A stretch of DNA of 64,000 nt from Neisseria bacilliformis (GCF_014055025.1 NZ_CP059571.1:124001-188000); one strand, 5' to 3'. Counted from the stretch's first letter, positions 50,137 through 61,362 are shown. The notes: generated by a model not told the origin, from the letters alone. Numbers and translations are program-made.

Positions 50137-50146
50137 CATATCCTCC

Positions 50147-50893
50147 TCAAATCACTTTCGCGGCTTTCAGTTTGGCCGCCAAATCGGCGGCATCGGCGGC
50201 TTTTACGCCCGCCCGCCTGGTTTGCGGCTCAGCATAACGCACGGCCTGCACCCGCGCGGCGGTGTTCACATTCAAGGCTTCGGGCGTCAGTTTTTCCAAA
50301 GGTTTCTTTTTCGCCTGCATGATTTGCGGCAGTTTGACATAGCGCGGCTCGTTCAGGCGCAAATCCGTGCTGATGACGGCGGGCAGTTTCAAAGCCAGCG
50401 TTTCCGATCCGCCGTCGATTTCGCGGGTAACGACGGCTTCGTTTTCCAACAATTCAATTTTTCCGGCAAACGTTCCCTGCGGAGCGTTCAGCAGCGCGGC
50501 CAGCATTTGCGCGGTTTGGTTGGCATCGTCGTCAATCGCCTGTTTGCCCAGCAGCAGGATTTGCGGCTGCTCCCTGTCGGCCACCGCTTTGAGCAGTTTG
50601 GCCACGGCCAGTGGCTCCAAAACCGCTTCGGTTTCGACATGGACGGCGCGGTCGGCACCCATCGCCAGCGCGGTACGCAAAGTGTCTTCGCATTTTTTGC
50701 CGCCGAGCGATACAGCGACGATTTCATTGATTTTTCCCGCCTCTTTCAAACGCACGGCTTCTTCCACGGCGATTTCGTCAAACGGGTTCATCGCCATTTT
50801 GACGTTGCCGATGTCCACATCCGAACCGTCGGCCTTCACCCGCACTTTCACGTTGTAATCCACCACGCGTTTTACGGCAACCAGTGCTTTCAT
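50147..50893 (-). CDS. etfB: electron transfer flavoprotein subunit beta
   Basis: AMP-binding partner of EtfA. The 248-residue protein has MKALVAVKRVVDYNVKVRVK, MNPFDEIAVEEAVRLKE, LLGKQAIDDDANQTAQMLAA, and the recognition-loop region LPAVISTDLRLNEPRYVKLP. The start at 50891-50893 overlaps the stop of waaC by four bases (ATGA). Confidence 0.98.
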   Translation of the reverse strand: MKALVAVKRVVDYNVKVRVKADGSDVDIGNVKMAMNPFDEIAVEEAVRLKEAGKINEIVAVSLGGKKCEDTLRTALAMGADRAVHVETEAVLEPLAVAKLLKAVADREQPQILLLGKQAIDDDANQTAQMLAALLNAPQGTFAGKIELLENEAVVTREIDGGSETLALKLPAVISTDLRLNEPRYVKLPQIMQAKKKPLEKLTPEALNVNTAARVQAVRYAEPQTRRAGVKAADAADLAAKLKAAKVI

Positions 50894-51882
50894 ATTCGTT
50901 CGTCTCCTTTGCGGCCGGCCTGTGCCGCCGCCATACATTCCAACAATAAACGGTAAACTTCCGCCGCCGTCGGTATTTGTCCGATGCCGCCGCAGTTTTT
51001 TGCCCTCGCCGACTGCTGCACACCGGTTTTTTGCGGGTCGGTGTCGGTATAAATCCCCACCAGCGGCCTGTCCAAAGCGTTGGCCAAATGCAAAAGGCCG
51101 GTATCCACGCCGGCTACGCCGGCCGCTCCGTCCAGCAGGGCGGCTGCCTGCAACAAATTCATTTTTCCGCACACGGCTATATAGGGGGCGGCACGCGCCA
51201 GTTCTTCCGCCCGCGCCTTTTCCGCCTCATTGCCCCACGGCAGCCAAACCGTGCCGCCGTTAAAGCGGTGCAGCATTTGCGCCAGTTCCTGCCAGTTTTC
51301 AGGCCGCCACAATTTGCTGTCGCGGCTGGTGGCGTGAAGGGCGACATAATAAGGTTTTTGCGGGATTGCCAAGCCGGTGTTTTCCGGCACGGCTGCGCCG
51401 AACAGCATTTCAGACGGCATCTCATAGGCAAAGGCTTGGGCGAACAACAGGCGGTTGCGCAACACGGCATTCTGTCCTTTTTTCACGGCAAACGTCTTTG
51501 CATAGAAAAGCGCGGCCAAACCTTCCCGCGCGCTTTTTCTGTCCAAACCCATCACCGGCGTACCGGTCATTTTCGCCGGCAACGCGCTTTTTATCAGCCC
51601 CTGGCTGTCCAAAACACAATCGAATTTTTCCTGCCGCAATGCGGTTTTCAGACGGCCTATTGCCTGCCGGGTTTCCCTTGCAAACAGTTTTTTGCGCCAC
51701 TGCCGCCAGCGCAGGATATGGATTTTTTTCACAAAAGGATGAAGGCGGGCGATGTCGGCAAAACTTTCTTCGCACAACCAGTGCAATTCCACATCGGGGC
51801 GCATACGAGCCAAATCGCTGACGGCGGGCAGCGTGTGTATCAGATCGCCCATGCTCGACAAACGCACCAGTAACACTTTCAT
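50890..51882 (-). CDS. waaC: lipopolysaccharide heptosyltransferase I
   Basis: Adds the first heptose to KDO in the lipooligosaccharide inner core. The 330-residue GT-B, GT9-family protein has MKVLLVRLSSMGDLIHTLPA, a DSQGLIKSALPAKM segment, ALHATSRDSKLWRPENWQEL, and the nucleotide-sugar pocket GAAGVAGVDTGLLHLANALD with PLVGIYTDTDP. The ATG at 51880-51882 is the family start. It is in an apparent operon pncA-waaC-etfB-etfA. Confidence 0.96.
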   Translation of the reverse strand: MKVLLVRLSSMGDLIHTLPAVSDLARMRPDVELHWLCEESFADIARLHPFVKKIHILRWRQWRKKLFARETRQAIGRLKTALRQEKFDCVLDSQGLIKSALPAKMTGTPVMGLDRKSAREGLAALFYAKTFAVKKGQNAVLRNRLLFAQAFAYEMPSEMLFGAAVPENTGLAIPQKPYYVALHATSRDSKLWRPENWQELAQMLHRFNGGTVWLPWGNEAEKARAEELARAAPYIAVCGKMNLLQAAALLDGAAGVAGVDTGLLHLANALDRPLVGIYTDTDPQKTGVQQSARAKNCGGIGQIPTAAEVYRLLLECMAAAQAGRKGDERI

Positions 51883-51922
51883 TTTTACGCCAATCCGCAA
51901 GCCTGTTTCACGTGAAACACAA

Positions 51923-52561
51923 TCAACCGTTTGATTTGAAATATTTTTCAATTTCTGCCGCATCGGAAAGCAACAATGCGCCCGCCGCTTCCATTTCCTG
52001 CCACGCCTTCGCGACGGTTTCCGGCGCGATGCCCCGACAAGCGGCGCGATTGACAATCACCTGCCAGTTTCCACCCCGGCAAAGCTGCAATACGGTGTGT
52101 TTGACGCAGTAATCCGTGGCCAGGCCACCCACCAGCACAAAACGCGCCTGTTTTGCCGCCAGCCATTCGATTAGTCCGGTGCTCAGCCGCTCTTCAATGT
52201 CGTGGTAGCACGCGCCGTAGGGGTGCAGCGCGGGATCGACGCCTTTCCACACGCAATAGTCGTAGCCGTCCAAATCCGGCAGGCCGTCGAGCAGGCCGTA
52301 GCCTTCGCTGCCGATCATCGCGTGGGCAACCCAAGTCAGATCGGCGTTCTTCAAACCGGTCGGCTTCAACATATCCACAGAATTATCCACAAGCCAGGCC
52401 GCTTTTTGGCTGTGCGCGTCTTTGGTCATTACCCGCAGATCCGCCAAGGCCGCCTGCGCGTTCAGCTCGGCCGCGATGGTGTCGCCGCCGACAACGGGAA
52501 GCTCCGCCGGACAAAGCGGGGTAAAGGTTTTTTGTGCGTCCACATCGATCGAAACAATCAC
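51923..52561 (-). CDS. pncA: nicotinamidase (isochorismatase family)
   Basis: Hydrolyses nicotinamide to nicotinic acid for NAD salvage. The 212-residue protein has the catalytic triad pattern: D8 (IVSIDVDAQKTF), K in DYCVWKGVDP, and C in GGLATDYCVKHTVLQL. TKDAH and SEGYGLLDGLPDLDGY fit the metal-binding loop. A GTG start at 52559-52561, behind ACGAAAGGCCGGGC, gives the family N-terminus. An ATG at 52597 would add twelve unrelated residues and remains possible. It is 40 bp upstream of waaC. Confidence 0.93.
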   Translation of the reverse strand: MIVSIDVDAQKTFTPLCPAELPVVGGDTIAAELNAQAALADLRVMTKDAHSQKAAWLVDNSVDMLKPTGLKNADLTWVAHAMIGSEGYGLLDGLPDLDGYDYCVWKGVDPALHPYGACYHDIEERLSTGLIEWLAAKQARFVLVGGLATDYCVKHTVLQLCRGGNWQVIVNRAACRGIAPETVAKAWQEMEAAGALLLSDAAEIEKYFKSNG

Positions 52562-52660
52562 GCGCCCGGCCTTTCGTGCCTGTAAACAGGGCGGCATTAT
52601 AGCAAAACCGCCCCTGCCCCGTGCTACAATCCGCACACCTTTTCAACAAAGTTATCCACA

Positions 52661-53332
52661 ATGCGCCACACCATAGAAAGCATAGGCCGCGTCGTTTCCC
52701 CCTACACGCAGAAGTTCGGTATCGCCCGCCAGCCCGGGCTGGTGCCCGCCGCCGAAGTTTCCATCGTGCTTGATGCGCGTTTCAATGAAGACGCGGTGCG
52801 CGGTTTGGAAAACTTCGGCTACATCTGGCTGCATTTTATTTTCCACGGCGTGTTGGACGAAGGCTGGTCGCCGCTGGTGCGGCCGCCGCGTTTGGGCGGC
52901 AAACGGAAAGTGGGCGTGTTCGCCACCCGCAGCCCGCACCGCCCCAACCATCTGGGCCTGTCGCTGCTGAAACTGGAAGGCATAGACTGCACGGGCGGCG
53001 GGGTAATCATCCGGTGCAGCGGCGCAGATTTGCTCGATGGCACGCCGGTTGTGGACATCAAACCCTATATCCCCTTTGTGGAAGCCAAGCCCGAGGCAGC
53101 GGCGGGTTTTGCCGGCGCAGCCCCGCCGCTGCTCGATGTGGTGTGGCAGGCCGGGGAGACGCGGCTTTCAGACGGCCTCAAACGGCTGATTGCCCAATCC
53201 GTCGCGCAAGACCCGCGCCCCGCGTATCAGGACATTCCCGAACGGGTGTATGTGATGGAAATCGGCGGATGGTCGGTGAGATTCCGTATCGAAGGGGGCA
53301 CGGCGGTGATTTTGGCGGTTGAGGCCGTCTGA
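52661..53332 (+). CDS. trmO: tRNA (t6A37) N6-methyltransferase TrmO
   Basis: Methylates N6-threonylcarbamoyladenosine 37 in tRNA-Thr. The 223-residue UPF0066 beta-barrel protein has ESIGRVVSPYTQKFGIARQP near the N-terminus. Further on are LENFGYIWLHFIFHGVLDEG, FATRSPHRPNHLGLSLLKLE, and DLLDGTPVVDIKPYIPFVE. The C-terminal extension holds DPRPAYQDIPERVYVM. TACAAT at 52625-52630 may be its -10. A perfect DnaA-box-like TTATCCACA (52652-52660) ends at the base before the start codon. The stop is DUS-encoded (-VEAV). Confidence 0.95.
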   Translation: MRHTIESIGRVVSPYTQKFGIARQPGLVPAAEVSIVLDARFNEDAVRGLENFGYIWLHFIFHGVLDEGWSPLVRPPRLGGKRKVGVFATRSPHRPNHLGLSLLKLEGIDCTGGGVIIRCSGADLLDGTPVVDIKPYIPFVEAKPEAAAGFAGAAPPLLDVVWQAGETRLSDGLKRLIAQSVAQDPRPAYQDIPERVYVMEIGGWSVRFRIEGGTAVILAVEAV

Positions 53333-53350
53333 AAAAGAGAAAACAGCTCG

Positions 53351-53383
53351 AAAGGCCGTCTGAAAAGTTTTCAGACGGCCTTT
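53351..53383. terminator. bidirectional DUS-pair terminator between trmO and ubiG
   Basis: AAAGGCCGTCTGAAAA immediately meets its complement, with TTTTT after it; it serves convergent genes. Confidence 0.8.
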
Positions 53384-53420
53384 TTGACAAAATCCGCAGC
53401 AGCAGCCCGTTTTGCGCTTT

Positions 53421-54149
53421 TCAGACGGCCTCTGCGGGGCGGCAGGCGGCCATGTAGTTGACGCTTGTGTCGCCGCTTAAAAAATAGCGTTTCAAAAACG
53501 GCTTGTAGCCCAAACCTTTGATATCGGCGATGTCCAGCCCCGCCTGGCGGCACATGCGCGCCAGTTCGGACGGGGTGATGAATTTCTGCCAGTCGTGCGT
53601 GCCTTTGGGCACCAGGTTCAATACATATTCCGCGCCGAGGATGGCGTGCAGATAGGATTTGGCGTTGCGGTTGATGGTGGAGAAAAACACCATGCCGTCA
53701 GGCTTGGCCAGCTTGGCGCAGGCGCGGATGACCGAGGTGGGGTCGGGAACGTGCTCCATCATTTCCATGCAGGTTACCACATCGTAGCCATGCGGGTTTT
53801 CCGCCGCCAAATCCTCCACGCTGACGCAGCGGTAGCGCACATTGTCCACGCCGCCCATCCGCGCGTGCGCCTCGGCCGTTTGCAGCGATTTTTCCGCCAG
53901 ATCGATGCCGGTTACCGCCGCCGCGCCGCGCCACGCCATGCTCTCGGCGAGGATGCCGCCGCCGCAGCCCACATCCAGCACGGTTTTGCCCGCCAAATCC
54001 GCTTTGGCGTCGATATAGTCTAGGCGGAAGGGGTTGATGTCGTGCAGCGGTTTGAACTCGCCTTCGGTATCCCACCATTTTTCCGCCAAGCGACTGAATT
54101 TGTCGATTTCGCCGCGATCCACATTGGCCTGCTGCGCCGTGCCGTCCAT
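53421..54149 (-). CDS. ubiG: ubiquinone biosynthesis O-methyltransferase
   Basis: Carries out both O-methylations in ubiquinone synthesis. The 242-residue SAM enzyme has [19 protein letters not shown] at the N-terminus, motif [42 protein letters not shown], and [20 protein letters not shown]. The ATG at 54147-54149 follows AAAGGAAACGGAT. The stop is DUS-encoded (-PAEAV). Confidence 0.97.
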   Translation of the reverse strand: MDGTAQQANVDRGEIDKFSRLAEKWWDTEGEFKPLHDINPFRLDYIDAKADLAGKTVLDVGCGGGILAESMAWRGAAAVTGIDLAEKSLQTAEAHARMGGVDNVRYRCVSVEDLAAENPHGYDVVTCMEMMEHVPDPTSVIRACAKLAKPDGMVFFSTINRNAKSYLHAILGAEYVLNLVPKGTHDWQKFITPSELARMCRQAGLDIADIKGLGYKPFLKRYFLSGDTSVNYMAACRPAEAV

Positions 54150-54264
54150 ATCCGTTTCCTTTGTTTCACTGTCGCTCAAATGCGGCGTATTGTACCCGAA
54201 ACACTTTCACGTTTTCAGACGGCCTGTTGCGTGATGAAGGCCATCTGAAAACAAACCTTAAATG

Positions 54265-54292
54265 AAAATATAAAAAGATGATTTTGATGAAG
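54265..54292 (+). repeat. left arm of a perfect 28-bp inverted repeat around lpxC
   Basis: AAAATATAAAAAGATG followed by ATTTTGATGAAG. The exact reverse complement is at 55618-55645. Beyond the arm, toward lpxC, both sides carry a TCCACAG word at the same distance (11 bp). Confidence 0.85.
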
Positions 54293-54527
54293 CGGCGGCT
54301 GTTCTGTGGATAAGGCGTTTTCCGTTTTCCGTTTCAAAGGCTTGGGAAACAGATAAGGCTGTTGGCGGCGGCTGTTTTGCCGCTGCGCGGGCGAGGATGC
54401 TTTTTCAGACGGCCGCACGCTGCTGTGGACAATGGCATTTTTTCAACAGGCCGTTTGAAAATTACCCGCAGCAGAGGCGCGGATTCCCGTATCATGCGCC
54501 GCTGTTTGACAAAGACAAGGACAAACC

Positions 54528-55448
54528 ATGTTGCAGAGAACCCTGGCCAAACCCGTTTCCGCCACCGGCGTGGGGCTGCATTCGGGCGAGCGCGTCGCCC
54601 TCACCCTGCGTCCGGCGGCGGCAGACAGCGGCATTATGTTCCGCCGCACCGACCTCTCCGGCGCGCAGGGCGAGGCCTTCCGGCTCACGCCCTATCTGAT
54701 CAACGACACCCGCCTTTCTTCCACCGTGGTAACGGAAAACGGCGTGCGCGTCGGCACCATCGAACACATTATGTCCGCGCTGGCGGCCTACGGCGTGGAC
54801 AACGTGCTCATCGAATTGAACGCGCCGGAAATCCCGATTATGGACGGCTCCGCCCTGCCGTTCGTCTATCTGCTGCAAGACGCGGGCATCGCCGACCAGC
54901 AGGCGGAAAAACGCTTTTTGCGCATATTGAAAACGGTGGAAGTGCGCGAAAAGGACAAATGGGTGCGCTTCACCCCCTATAACGGCTTCAAAGCCACCCT
55001 CACCATCGAATTCGACCATCCGGTGTTCAACCGCAGCGCGCCCACCTTTTCCATCGATTTTTCCGGCAGCTCCTACATCGAAGAAATCGCCCGCGCCCGC
55101 ACCTTCGGCTTCATGCAGGAAGTGGAACTGATGCGCTCGCACAACCTCGGCCTCGGCGGCAACCTGTCCAATGCCGTGGTGATCGACGAAACCGACGTGC
55201 TCAACCCCGAAGGGCTGCGCTACCCCGACGAATTCGTCCGCCACAAAATCCTCGACGCCATCGGCGACCTCTACATCGCCGGCCACCCCTTCATCGGCGC
55301 GTTCGAGGGCTACAAATCCGGCCATGCCGTCAACAACGCCCTGCTGCGCAAAATCCTCGATGACGACACCGCTTACGAATGGGCGGAATTTCCCGACAAC
55401 GCCGATTTGCCGCCCGCCTTTTTCACGGTGGACGGGCAATTGCCCTAA
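54528..55448 (+). CDS. lpxC: UDP-3-O-acyl-N-acetylglucosamine deacetylase
   Basis: Zinc deacetylase at the committed step of lipid A synthesis. The 306-residue protein has GVGLHSGERVALTLRPA, the first zinc histidine H80 (VGTIEHIMSALAAYGVDN), and EIPIMDGSALPFVYLLQ. The second zinc site is FVRHKILDAIGDLYIAGHP (His and Asp near 239 and 243), and the catalytic-loop SGHAVNNALL follows. ACAAGGACAAACC precedes the start. It stands alone inside a 1.35-kb segment bounded by an inverted repeat. Confidence 0.98.
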   Translation: MLQRTLAKPVSATGVGLHSGERVALTLRPAAADSGIMFRRTDLSGAQGEAFRLTPYLINDTRLSSTVVTENGVRVGTIEHIMSALAAYGVDNVLIELNAPEIPIMDGSALPFVYLLQDAGIADQQAEKRFLRILKTVEVREKDKWVRFTPYNGFKATLTIEFDHPVFNRSAPTFSIDFSGSSYIEEIARARTFGFMQEVELMRSHNLGLGGNLSNAVVIDETDVLNPEGLRYPDEFVRHKILDAIGDLYIAGHPFIGAFEGYKSGHAVNNALLRKILDDDTAYEWAEFPDNADLPPAFFTVDGQLP

Positions 55449-55496
55449 ACCGGGGAAACAAACGGGAAAACCCGCCCTTTGTCCACAAGGCAGACA

Positions 55497-55563
55497 GGCC
55501 GTCTGAAAACCGTCCACGGCAATCCCGCCGCCCAAAGGCCGCTGCCCACAGTTTTCAGACGGC
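55497..55563. terminator. DUS-pair hairpin after lpxC
   Basis: AGGCCGTCTGAAAAC and GTTTTCAGACGGCC with a long loop, 48 bp past the stop. The remainder of 55449-55818 has no gene. Confidence 0.6.
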
Positions 55564-55617
55564 CACAACCGTTTGAAAAACATCATGGAACAATGTTTTT
55601 CCACAGGTATACGCAGC

Positions 55618-55645
55618 CTTCATCAAAATCATCTTTTTATATTTT
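55618..55645 (-). repeat. right arm of the 28-bp inverted repeat around lpxC
   Basis: CTTCATCAAAATCATC followed by TTTTTATATTTT, the exact complement of 54265-54292; in an AT-rich stretch. Confidence 0.85.
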
Positions 55646-55818
55646 GTATTTTCAAATAAGGGAAAACCCGCACCGCTTCTGCGGCGGCGCGGCATCCCCG
55701 TTATAAAATTTCATAAAAATCTTAACAGAAACAAAACCCGCCCCATCAAACATTGGCATACCGTCCGCCCTTGCGGTAAAGTGGCGCGGTTTACCACCAC
55801 GGCTCCGAAAGGCAGACA

Positions 55819-57267
<1,449 letters not shown>

Positions 57268-57302
57268 AACAAGGCTGTCTGAAAGCGCAGCTTCAATAAA
57301 CA

Positions 57303-57333
57303 GAGGCCGTCTGAAACTCTTTTCAGACGGCCT
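57303..57333. terminator. DUS-pair terminator of gnd
   Basis: GAGGCCGTCTGAAACTC then TTTTCAGACGGCCTT, 36 bp past the stop. Confidence 0.8.
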
Positions 57334-57483
57334 TTTGCCCGTTTTATCAATAAAACCGGCGGCACCCCGCGCAGCGCCCCTGAAAATCTCCCGCAGAATG
57401 CAGGAAGGGGGTGGCGGTACTCGGCTTGCGAAGCGGTTTTTTGCGTAAAAAATGCCCGAATGCAAGGAAAAAAGCGCAGCAAG

Positions 57484-57569
57484 CTTGGACACCTGCGGGC
57501 ATTTTTGATGTGGCAGGCGGGTATTTTTTGCCAAAAACACCGCCGCAAGGCTGATTGTCAACAGCCCCT
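57484..57569. repeat. GCCGCAAGGCTGA dispersed repeat, long copy
   Basis: CTTGGACACCTGCGGGCATT, a GGGTATTTTTTGCC/CCAAAAACACC part and GCCGCAAGGCTGATTGTC. Shares about 85 bp with 43711-43795. Upstream, both copies follow a GCGGTTTTTT stretch. Confidence 0.75.
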
Positions 57570-57575
57570 AGTAAT

Positions 57576-57680
57576 ATGGAACACAAAAAACTACAACCCA
57601 CACCAAATTTGTCAGATGTTCGTAGCCAGCAAGATACAGTTGAAGAAAATCAAAGAAACTCTCAGCAATATCAGATGTAA
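57576..57680 (+). CDS. 34-residue ORF or gene remnant in AT-rich patch
   Basis: MEHKKLQPTPNLSDVRSQQD continues for 14 polar residues and stops at a strong terminator. Composition is AT-rich, unlike the neighbours. No ribosome site is clear. It may be the tail of a lost gene. Confidence 0.3.
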   Translation: MEHKKLQPTPNLSDVRSQQDTVEENQRNSQQYQM

Positions 57681-57707
57681 AAACAGTGCCCTATGGGCAC
57701 TGTTTTT
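57679..57707. terminator. bidirectional intrinsic terminator without DUS
   Basis: AAAAACAGTGCCC-TAT-GGGCACTGTTTTT, a perfect 13-bp stem serving the convergent flanks. Confidence 0.9.
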
Positions 57708-57724
57708 ATTGATATATGTTTAAA

Positions 57725-58114
57725 TTATAGGTATTCATCAAAAATGCTACGTCCAGCTTTACGGTTAGCTTCATGTTTTCTTGCTGCTTCAAGAGCATCA
57801 CGTCTTATGTCGGCTTTCCACTTTTTACTACCAACGTATTCAGATTTTTTTCCCTTAGCCTGTTTCGCAACCTGTTTCCCACTTTGTCTTACTCCATTTC
57901 TAGCAGCACTTTTACCACTAACTTCAACCAAAGAGTCCTGTGCCCTGCCATTCAAATACTCATAACGTCCCGTGCTGTCATAACCTATTTGGCTGTACAA
58001 CTTGGCATCCGCTGCGCTTATGCCTTTCTCCCCCAATTCATACGCGGATGCCGCCAGCGGTGCTGCGAGCAAGGTTGTCATCATTGCGATTTGTAAGATT
58101 TTGTTGGTTTTCAT
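57725..58114 (-). CDS. small exported basic protein of unknown function, candidate phase-variable
   Basis: Not recognised. The 129-residue precursor has a signal peptide (MKTNKILQIAMMTTLLAAPLAASA). The mature part begins YELGEKGISAADAKLYSQIG and turns strongly basic (KQVAKQAKGKKSEYVGSKKW, DALEAARKHEANRKAGRS). An ATG at 58126 would add four residues. Base composition is much more AT-rich than the neighbours, suggesting transfer. A tandem array of twelve ACTGCAT units lies 65-150 bp upstream, where it could alter promoter spacing. Its basic exported nature recalls small toxins or binding proteins, but nothing specific supports either. Confidence 0.7.
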   Translation of the reverse strand: MKTNKILQIAMMTTLLAAPLAASAYELGEKGISAADAKLYSQIGYDSTGRYEYLNGRAQDSLVEVSGKSAARNGVRQSGKQVAKQAKGKKSEYVGSKKWKADIRRDALEAARKHEANRKAGRSIFDEYL

Positions 58115-58176
58115 GTTTTTATCCATAAAAAAGTTGTTAAAAAATACCTTTCAAATCAATGAAAAGTGTTAAAATT

Positions 58177-58264
<88 letters not shown>

Positions 58265-58329
58265 AAATTTTTGTAAAGATTGAAATTATCCTGCCCTGCC
58301 CCGCATCCGGCGGGCTTTTTTGTCGCCGT

Positions 58330-58362
58330 GTAGGGTGTGTCGCCCCGCGACGCACGCGGTTT
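58330..58362. repeat. half copy of the GTAGGGTGTGT repeat
   Basis: GTAGGGTGTGTCGCCCCGCG and ACGCACGCGGTTTT. A second, more decayed arm lies at about 58465-58501 (GTGTGTCGCCTTGGGGCGGC). The two may be the ends of one copy interrupted by a DUS pair. Confidence 0.65.
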
Positions 58363-58396
58363 TGGGTTGTTGCGGGAAGTTGTGCGGAAAAATAAA

Positions 58397-58439
58397 AGGC
58401 CGTTTGAAACCATATCTTACTGAGCTTTCAGACGGCCTT
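58397..58439. terminator. DUS-pair hairpin with one variant arm
   Basis: AAGGCCGTTTGAAA and CTTTCAGACGGCCTT, downstream of mutS. Confidence 0.6.
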
Positions 58440-58502
58440 TGGCAGGTGACGGGTGTTGTATGGAACGTGTGTGTCGCCTTGGGGCGGCACCTTACGCGGT
58501 TT

Positions 58503-61181
58503 TCAGACGGCCTTTTCGCTGCTGAGGGCTTTGAGGCGGTAGATAAGGTCGAGGGCTTGGCGGGGGGTGAGTTCGTCGGGGCGGATGTCGGCGAGGGTGC
58601 GGATGAGGGTTTCGCTGTTTGGGTTTGGCGGTGTGTTTTCAGACGGCCTTTTTGTATTTTCGGGATTTTCGGCTGCAGGGGTATGGAGGCCGTCTGAAAG
58701 GCTGTTTGCCCCGTCGGACAAATCGGTTTGGCCGTGTTCTTTTTCAGACGGCCTCTCTTCGGGCAGCAGGGAGAAGATGTCGAGCTGGGGGCGGGCGGCG
58801 GCGGCTTGGGCTTCGAGCCGTTCGAGCTGTTTTTGCGCGGCGTTGAGGGCGGCGGCGGGCAGGCCGGCGAGTTTGGCCACGGCGATGCCGTAGCTTTTGC
58901 CGGTGGGGCCGGGTTCGACGCGGTGGAGGAAGACGATGTCGCGCCCTTCTTCGAGGGCGGAAAGGTGCATGTTGAAGGCGGAAGGCAGGGTTTCGGGCAG
59001 GGCGGTGAGCTCGAAATAGTGGGTGGCAAACAGGGCGAAGGCGCGGTTTTTCTGGGCAAGGTGGCAGGCTGTGGCCTGGGCGAGGGCGAGGCCGTCGAAG
59101 GTGGAGGTGCCGCGCCCGATTTCGTCCATCAGCACCAGCGACTGGGCGGTGGCGTGGCGCAGGATGCAGGCGGTTTCGCTCATTTCCACCATGAAGGTGG
59201 AGCGGTTGGCGGAGAGGTCGTCGGACGCGCCGATGCGGGTGAAGATGCGGTCGGTGGGGCCGATGAGGGCGGCGGCGGCGGGGACGAAGCTGCCGGTGTG
59301 CGCCATGAGGACGATGAGGGCGGTTTGCCGCATGTAGGTGGATTTGCCGCCCATGTTGGGGCCGGTGAGCAGCATCAGGCGGTGTTTGTCGTCGAGGCGG
59401 GTGTGGTTGGCGGTGAAGTGGCGCACTTGTTGTTCGATAACGGGGTGGCGGCCGTCTGAAATGTCGATGCAGGGGTAGGCGGCAAACTGCGGCCGGCAGT
59501 AGCCGCGCTCGGCGGCTTGGGCGGCAAAGGCGGCGAGCACATCGAGGGCGGCGGCGGCTTTGGCGGTTTTTTGCAGCAGGGGCAGTTCGTTTTGCAGGTC
59601 TTTGAGCAGTTGGTCGTAGAGTTTTTTTTCGAGGGCGAGGGCGGCTTCCTGCGCACCCAACACTTTGTCTTCAAAGGTTTTCAGCTCGGGGGTGATGAAG
59701 CGTTCGGCGTTTTTCAGGGTTTGGCGGCGTTGGTAGTCGGCGGGGGCTTGGGCAGCCTGCGCTTTGGACAACTCTATATAGAAGCCGTGGACGCGGTTGT
59801 ATTCCACTTTGAGGGTGGTCAGGCCGGTGCGCTCGCGCTCGCGGGCTTCGAGATCGAGCAGGAATTCGCCGCCGTGGTTTTGGATGTGGCGCAACTCGTC
59901 GAGTTCGGGGCAGTGGCCGTGGTTGATGACGCCGCCTTCGCGCAGCCACACGGCGGGCTCGGGCAGGATGGCGGCGCGGATTTTTTCCGCAATCCGTTCT
60001 CCTTCGGGAAAGATGTTTTTCAGCGTGTCCAAAAGCGCGGAGGCGGGCAGCGGGATGGACGGCAGGATGGCGAGGCTCTCGCGCAGGCCGGCCAAATCGC
60101 GCGGGCGGGCGGTGCCCACGGCAATGCGGGCGGCGATGCGTTCGATGTCGGACAGGTTTTTCAGACGGCCTGCAATGTCCGCTGCGCCCTCCGCCAGCAG
60201 CGCGGCCACGGCGTCCTGACGGGCGGCGATGTGGTCGCGGTTGCGCAGCGGGTTGTGCAGCCACAGGGCCAGCAGGCGGCTGCCCATGTGGGTTTGGCAG
60301 CGGTCGAGCACGGAAAACAGGGTCGGCGACTTTTTGCCGGATATGGTTTGCGTGATTTCGAGGTTGCGCCGCGTCGTCGCGTCCATGCCGACATACTGGC
60401 TCTCCGATTCGAGCGACAGGCCGTCGAGATGGCGCGGCAGCTCGGATTGGGTGAGCTTGATGTAGTTGAGCAGTGCGCCCGCCGCCCCGATTGCCGGCGC
60501 ATGTTCCTCCGGATCAAGCCCGAAGCCGCGCAAATCCTGCGCGCCAAAATAGCGCGTCAGCAGATCAAACCCGCTGTCGGCGGCAAACTGCCAACTGTTC
60601 AGCCGCGTGATATTGGTTTCGCGCGGCAGGTTTTGCGGCGCGGATTTCCCGTCCGGCAGCAGGATTTCCGCCGCCTGCAAACGCGCCAGTTCGTCGGCCA
60701 GCCGCTCGGGCGTGGTCATCTTCACCTTGAATTCGCCGCTTTGCAGTGACGCCCAGGCCAAACCCAGCCTTTTTTTGTCGGCGCACACCGCCGCAATGCG
60801 GTTCGCTTCCTTGTCTTCCAGCAAAGCCGAATCGGTCAGCGTGCCGGGCGTAACAATCCGCACCACCTTGCGCGCCACCGGCCCTTTCGCCGCCCCCACT
60901 TCGCCCACCTGCTCACAAACCGCCACGCTTTTGCCCATCTTCACCAGCCGCGCCAGATACTGCTCCGCCGCATGGTAGGGCACGCCCGCCATCTTCACCG
61001 GCTCGCCGTTCACCTGCCCGCGCGATGTCAGCGTGATGTCCAAAAGTTTCGCCGCCTCCACCGCATCGTCAAAAAACATCTCGTAAAAATCCCCCATACG
61101 GTAAAAAACCAGCTTGTCGGGATGGTCGGCTTTAATGCCGAGATACTGCTGCATCATCGGGGAAACGGCGGGTTTGCTCAT
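58503..61181 (-). CDS. mutS: DNA mismatch repair protein MutS
   Basis: Recognises base mismatches and starts repair. The 892-residue protein has the mismatch-contacting F-x-E at 32-34 ([12 protein letters not shown]), the connector and lever domains, and the ATPase site [20 protein letters not shown]. Walker B is [20 protein letters not shown], and a helix-turn-helix follows ([20 protein letters not shown]). Near the C-terminus a linker is built largely from translated DUS words ([20 protein letters not shown] and KRPSENTPP). The stop codon is also DUS-encoded (-SEKAV). The start at 61179-61181 ([14 protein letters not shown]) is family-typical. Confidence 0.98.
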   Translation of the reverse strand: MSKPAVSPMMQQYLGIKADHPDKLVFYRMGDFYEMFFDDAVEAAKLLDITLTSRGQVNGEPVKMAGVPYHAAEQYLARLVKMGKSVAVCEQVGEVGAAKGPVARKVVRIVTPGTLTDSALLEDKEANRIAAVCADKKRLGLAWASLQSGEFKVKMTTPERLADELARLQAAEILLPDGKSAPQNLPRETNITRLNSWQFAADSGFDLLTRYFGAQDLRGFGLDPEEHAPAIGAAGALLNYIKLTQSELPRHLDGLSLESESQYVGMDATTRRNLEITQTISGKKSPTLFSVLDRCQTHMGSRLLALWLHNPLRNRDHIAARQDAVAALLAEGAADIAGRLKNLSDIERIAARIAVGTARPRDLAGLRESLAILPSIPLPASALLDTLKNIFPEGERIAEKIRAAILPEPAVWLREGGVINHGHCPELDELRHIQNHGGEFLLDLEARERERTGLTTLKVEYNRVHGFYIELSKAQAAQAPADYQRRQTLKNAERFITPELKTFEDKVLGAQEAALALEKKLYDQLLKDLQNELPLLQKTAKAAAALDVLAAFAAQAAERGYCRPQFAAYPCIDISDGRHPVIEQQVRHFTANHTRLDDKHRLMLLTGPNMGGKSTYMRQTALIVLMAHTGSFVPAAAALIGPTDRIFTRIGASDDLSANRSTFMVEMSETACILRHATAQSLVLMDEIGRGTSTFDGLALAQATACHLAQKNRAFALFATHYFELTALPETLPSAFNMHLSALEEGRDIVFLHRVEPGPTGKSYGIAVAKLAGLPAAALNAAQKQLERLEAQAAAARPQLDIFSLLPEERPSEKEHGQTDLSDGANSLSDGLHTPAAENPENTKRPSENTPPNPNSETLIRTLADIRPDELTPRQALDLIYRLKALSSEKAV

Positions 61182-61362
61182 TTTCAGACGGCCTTTCGTA
61201 CTTTGAATATGTGAACATATCAGAAAACGGATATTGTAACAGCCTGCCGCTTTTTCAGACGGCCTCGGCGGTTTTGGAAAGATTCTGCAAAAATCTGCAA
61301 AATAAAAAATCTTGTTAAACATCGATATGACAGATTATGTCAGATTTTTCCCATTAAGGTGC

